Below are positions 35,735 through 43,904 of a stretch of 64,000 bases of DNA, piece after piece (positions within the stretch are counted from its first letter, which is position 1; the number at the start of each line of letters is the position of its first letter). Position numbers and translations under genes: made by a program. Where the stretch lies: positions 62,001 through 126,000 of the forward strand of contig LVAT01000008.1 in assembly GCA_001604135.1 (NCBI GenBank), in the 5' to 3' direction. The notes below the pieces were generated by a model, which saw only the letters and a program-made list of their open reading frames with translations, was not told the origin of the DNA and made no database searches. The DNA is from Clostridiales bacterium Firm_14 (lineage in GTDB: Bacteria; Bacillota; Clostridia; Saccharofermentanales; Saccharofermentanaceae).

Positions 35735-35756
35735 TAGGACTAATGACTTGTTAAAT

Positions 35757-35765
35757 TGGTATAAT
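35757..35765 (+). promoter_or_regulatory. Extended -10 element
   Basis: TGG-TATAAT is an extended -10, 62 bases before the ATG at 35827. No good -35 is present at the usual distance. Confidence 0.5.
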
Positions 35766-35826
35766 CAAAGAGCCGGATAAAGTCCTTTTTGCAATCGTGC
35801 AAGCTTTGGGGAGAAGGGGGCAACGA

Positions 35827-36444
35827 ATGAAAGTTACGGATATCAATATCGATCAGGTATTATACACAGAGCCTGTCAGGAACCGCCCTTATGATAGTGA
35901 TGAAGAGACGGGAGGCTTTTTCAAGAAATTATTCAAAAAGAAGGATGAGCCTGAAGTTCCGTTCTTTAATACAAGAGTCGAAGAGTTTGGCAGAGACGAA
36001 TTGTATGAAGACATTAAAGAAGGCTATGATGCATATATGGTGAAGGGCGCACCGTTTGAGACAATGGTGCTTCTGACGAACAATTATCTTATCCTTCCGG
36101 GCAAAGAGATATTCCCACTTTGCGATGTGGCAAGATTTGCGATCATAAACGAGAGTTCTGCTGACAGGCCTTACGAGCAATATGCCATTGACCGGTTTAA
36201 CGAACCTTATGATCCTAATTACATAAGCGAATACGAAGGCGAGGAAAGTTTTGAACTCGACAGATTCAATGTGAAGCTTAAGATAACCGATGAGAACAAT
36301 CTCGTTTACGGTTATGTTTTCCCGATGGAAGTAGCTGACAGAAAGGACTTCAGAGAAAAACTGAATGAACGTCTGGCACCTTTCGGTGTAATTGACGGCT
36401 CAAGTGAATTTGCCATTGAAGGCCGCTTCCCTGAAGATATTTAA
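35827..36444 (+). CDS. Hypothetical soluble protein
   Basis: The ATG at 35827 follows GAGAAGGGGG at a good distance; an upstream in-frame GTG at 35797 lacks such a site. The 205 residues form a soluble, acidic protein with a Lys/Asp-rich linker near residue 30 (FFKKLFKKKDEP). The central VLLTNNYLILPGKEIFPLCDVARFAII segment and the following strands resemble a small PH-like domain, but I do not recognise the family. It is probably cytoplasmic. Confidence 0.6.
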   Translation: MKVTDINIDQVLYTEPVRNRPYDSDEETGGFFKKLFKKKDEPEVPFFNTRVEEFGRDELYEDIKEGYDAYMVKGAPFETMVLLTNNYLILPGKEIFPLCDVARFAIINESSADRPYEQYAIDRFNEPYDPNYISEYEGEESFELDRFNVKLKITDENNLVYGYVFPMEVADRKDFREKLNERLAPFGVIDGSSEFAIEGRFPEDI

Positions 36445-36493
36445 TAAGTAGTCAGATGATCATAGGAACAGAACATAGTTCTTGGTGTCAGAT

Positions 36494-36865
36494 ATGGAAT
36501 TAATGGGAAAGTGTCTCTTTGATATTTGCAACGCATCGAAAGAAGCGCATGAGGCCAAGATAGCTGAGTATAGTGAGCAGAAAATTCCGTTTCATAAATT
36601 GACGTTTGTATTGGAATGGAAATGCATTACGGATCAGTTTGGGCTTCGTGCAGGTGATGAAGCTTGTCTGGCTGTCTTGTCGGCTTTAGATTACTATTTC
36701 GGCGAAGTGTTTTATATTGAGTACGGCAGGTTTGAAGTGCTTATTCCGGAACCGGAAGACTATCAGAGACGATTAAAAGAGTTTCAGGACAGCATATCCC
36801 AATGGCATGGCTTTCTCGTTCCTCATGTCAATGTGGCTACAGAATACACTTTTGTTGCTTTTTAG
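36494..36865 (+). CDS. Degenerate GGDEF-like protein
   Basis: The 123 residues from ATG 36494 line up with the core of a GGDEF domain: HKLTFVLEWKCITDQFGLRAGDE matches the fiDlDxFKxiNdxxGHxxGDe segment, and FYIEYGRFEVLIPEPE matches RyGGDEFxxllP. The signature GGDEF is replaced by YGR-FE, and the metal-binding Asp/Asn positions are altered, so it cannot make c-di-GMP. It may bind a nucleotide or a partner protein. No strong ribosome binding site is visible, and a TTG start at 36482 is possible. The next gene starts directly after the stop. Confidence 0.5.
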   Translation: MELMGKCLFDICNASKEAHEAKIAEYSEQKIPFHKLTFVLEWKCITDQFGLRAGDEACLAVLSALDYYFGEVFYIEYGRFEVLIPEPEDYQRRLKEFQDSISQWHGFLVPHVNVATEYTFVAF

Positions 36866-37450
36866 GTGGATGATAGAAAAGTGCAGAATACAAGAATCAT
36901 TTTTGTGCGTCATGCTCAGGCAAAGTATGGCGAGGACGACAGGATAAGGACTCTTACTGAAGCGGGCCTTAAGAGCAGGGAAGTCGTTGTGGAAACGTTG
37001 AAAGATTTTCACATTGACCGTTTCTTAAGCAGCCCGTATAAAAGAAGCATGGATACCATTCAGACTGCGGCAGATTACTTCGGGATGAAGATAGAAACGG
37101 ATGAACGTTTTCGCGAGAGGAAAGCCGGCACATGGGACGATGACTGGCTTGCAAAGAGGTGGGCTGATTTCACATGCGCGGAAGAGGGCGGTGAATGCCT
37201 TGCGTCTGTTCAGCTAAGAAATGTTGAGGCGCTGAAAGAAGTCCTTGCAAAGCATGAAGGAGAAACCGTTGTTATAGGCACACACGGGACGGCCCTTTCG
37301 ATGATCCTGAATTATTATGACAGTTCCTTCGGAATTGATGATTTCTTAAGGATCGTCGGCTGGATGCCTTATATTGTCGAGCTGACTTTTGATGGTGACA
37401 AGCTCATCGGCAAACGAGAGCTGGCGCATGTCGCCACCAAGGTGGATTGA
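36866..37450 (+). CDS. Histidine-phosphatase family protein
   Basis: This 194-residue protein has the phosphohistidine motif VRHAQAKYG (13-21, normally RHG/RHA), DRFLSSPYKRSMDTIQTA for the phosphate pocket, an acidic RERKAGTWDD segment and the second His in GTHGTALS (about 142-149). It is a phosphoglycerate-mutase-like phosphatase of unknown substrate. The start is GTG immediately after the previous stop; a GTG at 36881 is an alternative. It is read directly after the GGDEF-like gene. Confidence 0.83.
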   Translation: MDDRKVQNTRIIFVRHAQAKYGEDDRIRTLTEAGLKSREVVVETLKDFHIDRFLSSPYKRSMDTIQTAADYFGMKIETDERFRERKAGTWDDDWLAKRWADFTCAEEGGECLASVQLRNVEALKEVLAKHEGETVVIGTHGTALSMILNYYDSSFGIDDFLRIVGWMPYIVELTFDGDKLIGKRELAHVATKVD

Positions 37451-37563
37451 CTGATTTCAAGTGCCTGCGGTGACGGTTCCTGATTGTTGATTATCAAATG
37501 TTCTTGTGATAATTTCTGTTTTGGAATATGCGGTAATTACCGCGCGGAAGGGACAGAATAAAT

Positions 37564-38985
37564 ATGAGATTTGAAGACGGCAGGATCGACCAGTTCGTAA
37601 GCACTGATAAGACATTTTCCGAAAGAGATAAGAATAATCTTATCTGGGAATACACTCAAAGATGCCGCGGTATGGCAACTGTGGCTTACAAGTATTTCAA
37701 GAATGAACTTAAAGGCGATGACAGTGAAGAGATCTTCACTGAAGATGAGCAGCGCGCGTTTATGGCTCGCTCGCAGGATCTCGCTCAAAACGGCTACCAG
37801 GATGCTGCAGGCAGCAAGGGCGGAAAGAAGCCGTCCTTTGTTCCTTTAATAATCGTGATCCTGGCTTTTGCCATTATAATCGGAGCCGCGATATCAGGAA
37901 ATATGTTAGCAGCTTTTGGGGCTTTCTTTCTGGTGTTTTCAGCGCTGGGCTTTTATTCGGCGATTACCAAGAACAGCAGAAGCTCAACTTTTTATGGCGG
38001 CACTAATTCCGGTTCCTCAAAGAGCGCCGGATTATCACTCGGAATAATCGGTCTTGCAGGAGCCGTTCCGCTCTTTTTTGAAAAGCTGCTTGGCGTCTCC
38101 GGTGCGTTCTTTCTTATGGTGATATGTGTTTTCGCTGCGGTCGGACTTATGATGCTCGTTGGCTTTATCGCCAGTCTGAATCTTAAAGGCAGGAAATATA
38201 AGGAAGAGATAAGTGCAGAATGTGTCGGTTACTCGAGGGTCTTAGAAGACAAATCGAACAGTGGCGGAAGTAGGCGCGGCATGTATATCCGGACATCTCC
38301 TATATTCGAGTATACATATCAGGGAAGAGAGTACAGAGGCATATATGACCGCATGATCGACGGCGTGAACGCCGATCTTAATATGGGTCCTGTCTCGATA
38401 AGGATCGATCCAAACCATCCGGAGGATATATACCATAGCTCAAGACCTGTTCTGGTAAAGGGCCTGCTGGTTGGACTCGTCTGTTTAGCACTGGCAGGAT
38501 TTTTGACGTTCTTCTTTGTGACACAGCAACGTAATGCGCCAAAGATGCCTGGTGCAAATATCGGTCCAAAAACCATATTCTCGATGCTTTTCGGTTCCGA
38601 GAGCCAACAGCAGAATATAATGGAATCTTTGGGCGAAGGCTTTAAGAAGCCGGCCGGAAAATCTTCTGAGATCACGGATGAGCTCGTCGGGCATATGGCT
38701 GAACAATACGGTGAAAGCGGCGAGTGGTATTACGAGCTTGCCACGGTCGAGAGATACGATGAAGTAGATGAAAAGAACTTCAATATTGTTTTCGAAGATC
38801 ACGCATTCCCGCAAGTAGGTAAAAAAGGGAAACCCGATGGATTGGGTGATAAATGGATCGTCTTCTATACTCTCTACGAGTATGAATCTAATGGCGAGAA
38901 AAAGACCGGCAAAGCGATCTTCTTTGACGCCAATCCAAAAGAGCAGACTTATACCGGAACCCATAAAGCATACGAAGGTAATTAA
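37564..38985 (+). CDS. Multi-span membrane protein with DUF3592-like domain
   Basis: This 473-residue protein has an N-terminal soluble part (about 1-85), membrane segments at about 90-135 and 155-215, then a DUF3592-like domain (about 220-295, with FEYTYQGREYRGIYD and SIRIDPNHPEDIY). A further membrane segment (about 300-325) and a C-terminal soluble part of 150 residues follow. Function unknown. A terminator follows the stop. Confidence 0.7.
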   Translation: MRFEDGRIDQFVSTDKTFSERDKNNLIWEYTQRCRGMATVAYKYFKNELKGDDSEEIFTEDEQRAFMARSQDLAQNGYQDAAGSKGGKKPSFVPLIIVILAFAIIIGAAISGNMLAAFGAFFLVFSALGFYSAITKNSRSSTFYGGTNSGSSKSAGLSLGIIGLAGAVPLFFEKLLGVSGAFFLMVICVFAAVGLMMLVGFIASLNLKGRKYKEEISAECVGYSRVLEDKSNSGGSRRGMYIRTSPIFEYTYQGREYRGIYDRMIDGVNADLNMGPVSIRIDPNHPEDIYHSSRPVLVKGLLVGLVCLALAGFLTFFFVTQQRNAPKMPGANIGPKTIFSMLFGSESQQQNIMESLGEGFKKPAGKSSEITDELVGHMAEQYGESGEWYYELATVERYDEVDEKNFNIVFEDHAFPQVGKKGKPDGLGDKWIVFYTLYEYESNGEKKTGKAIFFDANPKEQTYTGTHKAYEGN

Positions 38986-38992
38986 CTCAATT

Positions 38993-39025
38993 AAAAAGCC
39001 TCCTCAATTCTGAGGAGGCCTTTTT
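38993..39025. terminator. Terminator between convergent genes
   Basis: GCCTCCTCA (38998-39006) pairs with TGAGGAGGC (39011-39019) over a 4-base loop. A-rich sequence lies on the left and CTTTTT on the right, so it can end both the 37564 gene and the minus-strand XRE gene. Confidence 0.88.
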
Positions 39026-39054
39026 CTATTCCTATCCCTATTGTCCCCTTGTCC

Positions 39055-39261
39055 TTACTTCTTATATTCCAAGATGTCACCCGGCTGGCAGTCAAGCGCA
39101 TCACATATCGCTTCCAGTGTGGAGAAACGGATCGCCGAGATCTTGCCGTTCTTCATTTTCGAGAGATTGACGTTCGACACGCCAACCTTCTCTGATAATT
39201 CGTTAAGCGAGATCTTACGGTCTGCCATAACTCTGTCTAATCTAAGTATTATCTGTCCCAT
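39055..39261 (-). CDS. XRE-family transcriptional regulator
   Basis: This 68-residue protein is essentially a single Cro/CI helix-turn-helix (ISLNELSEKVGVSNVNLSKMKNGK, about 17-40), followed by the DALDCQPGDILEYKK tail of YozG-type regulators. It lies 11 bases after a DUF2975-like membrane gene on the same strand. This pairing is common in Bacillota, where the regulator and membrane protein are probably functionally linked. An AGGAGG site lies before the ATG. Confidence 0.88.
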   Translation of the reverse strand: MGQIILRLDRVMADRKISLNELSEKVGVSNVNLSKMKNGKISAIRFSTLEAICDALDCQPGDILEYKK

Positions 39262-39272
39262 ATTAATCCTCC

Positions 39273-39866
39273 TTACAAAGTCTCGTCAGCCTGAACCTGT
39301 AAGGTCATACCGTAATTAAGGATAGCGTTGACGACCCAAGTAACCACAAGGCAGATCGCGCCGTAAGCTGTGCCTGATGTTAAGAAAAGTATAACTGATG
39401 TGATGATCAGAGCAGTGGTAACTCTTTTCTTAACTTTTGCCGTAAAGGGAGTTGCTTCTTTCGCGATAGTCGAAAAAACTGAACCCAGCAAAAGGAAAAT
39501 CACAGCTCCTATTGCAGTAAACAGGCTTAAGGATAAGATCCAAGTGCTCCATACAACGGCGATGGGATGATCGTCCATTGCGGCCTGAACAGCAGGGATG
39601 TCTGAGTGCATGTCAACAGGTACGGAACCCATATTAATAGAAACGGCATTGGCGCTTCCGATCTCATCACCGGACGAGACAACACCTGAAAGTATTGCAC
39701 TGTTAATCTTATCGTCGAATTCTTTTCCCATGTTCCATATCTTGATGCTTCCGGCCAGACAAAGAATAGCCAGGACTGCGCATATTGCAAATAGCACGAT
39801 GGATACAATCTTGCCAATACGGCAGCTCTTCTTGATCTTGGCGATCTTTACATTTTCTTCATTCAT
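39273..39866 (-). CDS. DUF2975-like membrane protein
   Basis: This 197-residue protein has four predicted membrane segments (about 18-42, 105-130, 148-168 and 172-190) and an extracytoplasmic loop of about 60 residues. The sequence from ATPFTAKVKKRV onward and the pairing with a YozG-type XRE gene match the DUF2975 family. Function is not known; the pair probably autoregulates. A consensus promoter lies upstream. Confidence 0.75.
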   Translation of the reverse strand: MNEENVKIAKIKKSCRIGKIVSIVLFAICAVLAILCLAGSIKIWNMGKEFDDKINSAILSGVVSSGDEIGSANAVSINMGSVPVDMHSDIPAVQAAMDDHPIAVVWSTWILSLSLFTAIGAVIFLLLGSVFSTIAKEATPFTAKVKKRVTTALIITSVILFLTSGTAYGAICLVVTWVVNAILNYGMTLQVQADETL

Positions 39867-39915
39867 AATCCTATTCTCCTTGAATTGTTAAGCTTTCACC
39901 TTCGAAGATGGCTTA

Positions 39916-39944
39916 ACTATACTCTGTGATTTTATCTTTGTCAA
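39916..39944 (-). promoter_or_regulatory. Consensus promoter of the DUF2975/XRE operon
   Basis: On the minus strand TTGACA (39939-39944) and TATAGT (39916-39921) are 17 bases apart, about 50 bases before the ATG at 39866. A CTTCGAAG palindrome lies between promoter and start (39900-39907). Confidence 0.75.
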
Positions 39945-40047
39945 CAAGAATTTAACGATAAACATTAAATTTTATTCGGTAAGCGTTGTGCTTATAATGC
40001 GCACGGATGCATCTTATTAAAGCCTTTATATCTGTTAAAATATTCCC

Positions 40048-41103
40048 ATGAAAACCCGATCTGAATCAGCCGGCACGCCCCGCGTTCATTACATAGATAA
40101 TCTTCGATGGATCACCATCTCATTGCTGATCCTCTATCATGCGTGCATGGCATACAACACATGGGGCGAGAAGAACTACATTTTTTTCAAGGACATTAAG
40201 CCGCTTGCATTTGTGGTCGTGCTTATCAGCCCCTGGTTTATGCCTCTGATGTTCCTGCTGGCCGGAATCTCTGCATCTTACTCGCTTGCCAAAAGGGGTT
40301 ATGGCTCATTCATCGGCGAGCGCTTCAAGCGCCTCGGAATCCCTTTGGTGATAGGTCTTATCATAAATACCCCTATCCTTAGTTACATCGCAGACATTAC
40401 ACACAACCATTACAAAGGAAATTTCATCCAGCATTATGTAATCTTCTATTCCCGTTTCACGGATCTGTCAGGCTACGACGGCGGCTTTGCGCTGGGGCAT
40501 CTTTGGTTCCTGCTGGTGCTGCTGGTGATATCACTTTTGTCCTGCATAGTGATCAGGTTCCTCCCGCAGAAAAAGAATGTTCTTATAGCAGCCGGTATCT
40601 TTCTTGCTGTTGCTGCAACAGCTGCTTTTGACGTAAAGAGTTTGGGCAAGCCCTTGATCACATATCTGTGCTGCTATCTCCTCGGTTTTTATGTCTTCAG
40701 CAAACCGGACTTCATCAAAAAACTCACCGGCGTTAAGTGGGAGATAATCGCGATCTTTGTGATCACGTCCGTTGCCAATGCGACGCTTTATGTCTTTAAA
40801 ATCGGCCCGGTATTCCTGAAAAATATCTGCAATTATTCAAGTTTTATAAGCGGCATTCCGGCTCTGATGTGCATCGGGCATGATCATCTCAATAAGACGA
40901 ATGCGCTTTTTTCGAAGTATGCAAAGGCTTCTTTTGATTTCTACATCATTCACTTCCCGGTGGTCGTGCTGAGCCAGTATTTCCTGGGCCTCACGGGAAT
41001 GAATATTATCCTTAACTTTTTCCTGACTCTGGTGATCGCATATCCGGTGACCTACTTCATCTGCGTGCTGGTGTCGAAGGTGAAGAGGTATATTAGCGGG
41101 TAA
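40048..41103 (+). CDS. Membrane acyltransferase 3 family protein
   Basis: This 351-residue protein has about ten membrane segments. The N-terminal VHYIDNLRWITISLLILYHACMAY carries the invariant R..D-type and catalytic His block of OafA/YrhL acyltransferases, and an FMPLMFLLAGISASYSL segment follows. It should transfer an acyl group, usually acetyl, to an extracytoplasmic glycan. No clear ribosome binding site precedes the ATG: TTAAAAT lies 6 bases away, so initiation may be leaderless. Confidence 0.82.
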   Translation: MKTRSESAGTPRVHYIDNLRWITISLLILYHACMAYNTWGEKNYIFFKDIKPLAFVVVLISPWFMPLMFLLAGISASYSLAKRGYGSFIGERFKRLGIPLVIGLIINTPILSYIADITHNHYKGNFIQHYVIFYSRFTDLSGYDGGFALGHLWFLLVLLVISLLSCIVIRFLPQKKNVLIAAGIFLAVAATAAFDVKSLGKPLITYLCCYLLGFYVFSKPDFIKKLTGVKWEIIAIFVITSVANATLYVFKIGPVFLKNICNYSSFISGIPALMCIGHDHLNKTNALFSKYAKASFDFYIIHFPVVVLSQYFLGLTGMNIILNFFLTLVIAYPVTYFICVLVSKVKRYISG

Positions 41104-41208
41104 GTCGGAATACTTTAATACACCACATGTTTTTCTAGAAAAAAGTCCGACATGGCCGGAATTATTTCTGGAATATTTGCGATAAGACGGGCTTTATTTA
41201 CCTGACCT

Positions 41209-41925
41209 TTACTTCCACGGCCTGACCTTGCCGAGCCAGCCGTTTGCTTTCCAGTAATTATAGTCAGTGTATTCAGGATTCTTTTTGCCGAGGCCTGTCT
41301 GAAGCATGCGGACGGCCATGAACTTGGCTTTGACGATAAGATTTGTGCCGGCCTTTTTGCTGTAGTCGATCTTCGCGAACTTCTCAGCAGCCTTAGTGAG
41401 GACAGAACACATCTCAGCTCGTTTCTTCTCCGGGATCTTGTCCCAGTTGATCTCGCACATGAGCTTAAATGTGTATGTCTTGATGTAGCTCACACCCCAC
41501 CAGGAGAGGCTGTCCTTTATATCTTTGGCGGTGGACTTTCCGCCGGCACCGAGGCACTGGGTGATGATGACGGCGCGCTTGCCGAACATCTCTTTGGCAG
41601 GGCGGTGCGGCATCCATCTGTATCCGAAATGATCGAGCAATGCCTTCATTGCGCCGGTCGTGTGAAATACATAAGCAGGGGAGGCGAAGACCAGGAGATC
41701 TGCTTCGAGCAGAGCCTTCTCAATAGGCTGGACCTTCGCAGCGTCCTTGCAGAGATCCTGCTTTGTCAAAAAGCACTGTGTGCATCCGATGCAGAATCCC
41801 GGACCGTCTTTGGGAAGATAGAATTCCGTTATCTCAGCCTTGTCTCTTAAAGGCGCTAAGAAGCATTCTTTAAGGCGGTATGTGACGCCTTTTTTCTCTG
41901 TTGCGTTTATTACTGTTACCTTCAT
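41209..41925 (-). CDS. Flavodoxin-family protein, copy 1
   Basis: This 238-residue protein of the NADPH-dependent FMN reductase/flavodoxin-like fold has VTVINATEKKGVTYRL at the N-terminus and FCIGCTQCFLTKQDLC with four Cys in a ferredoxin-like spacing (about 44-58). FASPAYVFHTTGAMKALLDHFGYRW for flavin binding and a conserved C-terminal GLGKKNPEYTDYNYWKANGWL also appear. It is a probable flavin-dependent reductase. It is co-transcribed with its paralogue and a TetR regulator. Confidence 0.8.
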   Translation of the reverse strand: MKVTVINATEKKGVTYRLKECFLAPLRDKAEITEFYLPKDGPGFCIGCTQCFLTKQDLCKDAAKVQPIEKALLEADLLVFASPAYVFHTTGAMKALLDHFGYRWMPHRPAKEMFGKRAVIITQCLGAGGKSTAKDIKDSLSWWGVSYIKTYTFKLMCEINWDKIPEKKRAEMCSVLTKAAEKFAKIDYSKKAGTNLIVKAKFMAVRMLQTGLGKKNPEYTDYNYWKANGWLGKVRPWK

Positions 41926-41950
41926 TTTGTTCTCCTATATGGGTGGCAGA

Positions 41951-42646
41951 TCATGCGGCTTTCCACGGTCTGGTCTTATCAAGCCAGCCCTGTTCCTGCC
42001 AGTAATTTCTTTCTTCTTCTCCTGCGCCCATGCCTTTTTGCTGCATCATGCGCATCATCGAAAAGATAAAGCGCGTCTTTATGCCTGCATGGACTTTTGA
42101 ATTCCTGAGCTTTTTCGCGAGAGCGGCCATATCTTTATTGATCTTTTCTTTAAGTTCAGGCTTTATATGCTCCCAGTCTGTTGCTTGTATAGCTTTGCCG
42201 TAACTTTTTACGTATGGGACGCCCCAGTAAAGAAGTGTATTTGTGATATCTTTTATGGCTGATCCCGCGCCGGCGCCTGCGGCAGTCGAGATTACAGCGG
42301 CCTTTTTTGAGAACATGGATGAGCGGGGTTTGTGCGACATCCAGTAGGTGAATGTGAGATCAATAAAAGCCTTCATCGGAGCGGATGTGCGCATGCAGTA
42401 AGTCGGCGTCGTGAAGATGAGGATGTCGGACTTTTCGACGGCATCCATTATGCGTTTTTTCTCTTCGAAAAAAGGACAAAGGGATTCATCTTTGATGCAG
42501 CTGCAGCAGCCTGTACAGAAGTGATTCAGATCCCTTGGAAGGAAGAATTCATGAACTTCATTTTCACCGAGATTTCCGACAAGGATCTTCCCGATATTAT
42601 ATGTGCTTCCTTTGTGGTTTTGTCCGTTGATTACAGTAATTATCAT
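41951..42646 (-). CDS. Flavodoxin-family protein, copy 2
   Basis: This 231-residue paralogue of the preceding protein is built the same way: VINGQNHKGSTYNIG, the Cys cluster FCTGCCSCIKDESLC, FTTPTYCMRTSAPMKAFIDLTFTYW, and an ERNYWQEQGWL end. It follows the tetR-type gene with a one-base start/stop overlap (TAATG) and precedes copy 1 by 25 bases. The two copies probably reduce different substrates; both are likely induced when the TetR ligand is present. Confidence 0.8.
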   Translation of the reverse strand: MIITVINGQNHKGSTYNIGKILVGNLGENEVHEFFLPRDLNHFCTGCCSCIKDESLCPFFEEKKRIMDAVEKSDILIFTTPTYCMRTSAPMKAFIDLTFTYWMSHKPRSSMFSKKAAVISTAAGAGAGSAIKDITNTLLYWGVPYVKSYGKAIQATDWEHIKPELKEKINKDMAALAKKLRNSKVHAGIKTRFIFSMMRMMQQKGMGAGEEERNYWQEQGWLDKTRPWKAA

Positions 42647-43263
42647 TAGTTTTCTCTCCCGTAGATCCTGTCAAACTGTTTTATGTGTTCGTCGAGCAAT
42701 TTCAATGCTTCAGGTTCCCTGTCAGGCTCCCTGTCGCAGATCGTGAGCAGATAATAGATCGGGGCGTAGAAGTGGAGCGTCATTATCTGTACGTTGTCAG
42801 TCTTGAGTATGCCGGACGTTACCATGAACCCGAAAAGCATTCCCTGATAAGAGAGCGGATCGTCGACATAGATCCTGGAATAGATCCTGGCAAGATCCTC
42901 ATCATGGAACTGCTCGAGAGTCAGCATCTTCCTGAACTTTTGGTTGTAGTCGTCGTGAAGGAAATAGAGAAAGAATTGGCGGCCGAGTTTTAACAGTTGT
43001 TCTTCGGGCAGTCCTTTATATATTTCCGCATCTGCAACGGCATCCGACCCATTGATTTGCATGGACTTTGCCTGCTCAGCAAAGCTCTCGTTCATCTTAT
43101 CTATGATGGCGTCGAAAATAGCCTTCTTGCTCTTGTAATGCTTATAAAGTGAGGGAGCCTTGATCCCCACGCGTTCAGCTATGTCGCCTACGAAGACATT
43201 GGCATAGCCTTTCTCGGAAAACAGCGTGAGCGCTTCATCAAGTATTCTTTGTTTTGTATCCAT
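42646..43263 (-). CDS. TetR-family repressor
   Basis: This 205-residue protein has the TetR helix-turn-helix near the N-terminus (FSEKGYANVFVGDIAERVGIKAPSLYKHYKSKKAIFDAI, about 16-54) and a helical ligand-binding C-terminus. It overlaps the first flavodoxin-like gene by one base. Its own promoter has two large palindromes (43307-43324 and 43332-43349), which is strong evidence for self-repression and control of the two reductase genes. AGAGG lies before the ATG. Confidence 0.9.
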   Translation of the reverse strand: MDTKQRILDEALTLFSEKGYANVFVGDIAERVGIKAPSLYKHYKSKKAIFDAIIDKMNESFAEQAKSMQINGSDAVADAEIYKGLPEEQLLKLGRQFFLYFLHDDYNQKFRKMLTLEQFHDEDLARIYSRIYVDDPLSYQGMLFGFMVTSGILKTDNVQIMTLHFYAPIYYLLTICDREPDREPEALKLLDEHIKQFDRIYGREN

Positions 43264-43306
43264 ATTGACCTCTCAAAATTCGTCTATCAGACTTTTCGAT
43301 GCTGTT

Positions 43307-43324
43307 GGCTAATTCAAATTAGCC
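43307..43324. promoter_or_regulatory. TetR operator 1, GGCTAATT-CA-AATTAGCC
   Basis: A perfect 8-base inverted repeat with a 2-base centre. It covers the predicted start of transcription of the tetR gene. Confidence 0.75.
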
Positions 43325-43326
43325 AG

Positions 43327-43355
43327 ATTATAGCTAATCCGAATTAGCCTGTCAA
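43327..43355 (-). promoter_or_regulatory. Consensus promoter of the tetR/flavodoxin operon
   Basis: On the minus strand TTGACA (43350-43355) and TATAAT (43327-43332) are separated by exactly 17 bases, a full-consensus housekeeping promoter. Such a strong promoter needs tight repression, supplied by the two operators. Confidence 0.88.
43332..43349. promoter_or_regulatory. TetR operator 2, AGCTAATC-CG-AATTAGCC
   Basis: The same half-site as operator 1 with two arm mismatches, 25 bp away centre to centre. It fills the -35/-10 spacer of the tetR promoter. Confidence 0.75.
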
Positions 43356-43395
43356 CAGGTACCAAAAACAAAGATTCTTGATTATTTAAATAAAA

Positions 43396-43404
43396 TGATA
43401 TAAT
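43396..43404 (+). promoter_or_regulatory. Extended -10 element
   Basis: TGA-TATAAT, 43 bases before the ATG at 43448. TTGATT (43378-43383) is 15 bases upstream, a short spacer. Confidence 0.5.
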
Positions 43405-43447
43405 GCTGTTTGGCAAATAATAAAACTCTTAAAGTTAGGTGGTAAGT

Positions 43448-43786
43448 ATGAGTAAAGGTGTCTATTTCTTTTTCCAGATGTTCTGGTCTGTCTTTGTCGC
43501 TGCTTTTGTATGGTACTTCTATCCGGCAAACGGCGCGTTCGATTTCTCATTTAAGACTGACTTCAAGGAAGCAGGTCTCTACTTTGTTGCAGGCGTGCTT
43601 GCTTATCTGATCTTCACGATCATCCATGTCATCCTGGGCAGGGAGACCCTCAAGAACTGGTCGAAGATAATTGCCGTCATTACGATCATTGTCGGCATCA
43701 TAATGTTCATATTGGGCAAGTTCGTCTGCCAGTTCGGTGTGGATATCCTGAATAATACTCTTCAGCTCGGATTATCTATATTCTGA
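43448..43786 (+). CDS. Small membrane protein, paralogue of 28805-29116
   Basis: The ATG at 43448 follows TTAGGTGG; in-frame GTG codons upstream lack a good site. The 112 residues form three or four membrane segments with the start MSKGVYFFFQMFWSVFVAAFVWYFY, related to the protein at 28805. No known domain or motif. It lies divergently from the tetR operon and upstream of the MoxR operon. Confidence 0.65.
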   Translation: MSKGVYFFFQMFWSVFVAAFVWYFYPANGAFDFSFKTDFKEAGLYFVAGVLAYLIFTIIHVILGRETLKNWSKIIAVITIIVGIIMFILGKFVCQFGVDILNNTLQLGLSIF

Positions 43787-43904
43787 ATAAATAGACAGGT
43801 TAAATATCAGAGTTTATCCCTATCAAATTACTTCCTGATTCTTGTATAATCGAAAATACAAGTCATATAGCTTTGTATAATTTTGATTTGAGAGGATCAC
43901 GTTT

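Noticed and set aside
36482-37450. Frameshift or fusion between the GGDEF-like and histidine-phosphatase genes
   Set aside because: The second gene has its own GTG start directly after the stop and a complete catalytic domain; the pair reads as two genes.
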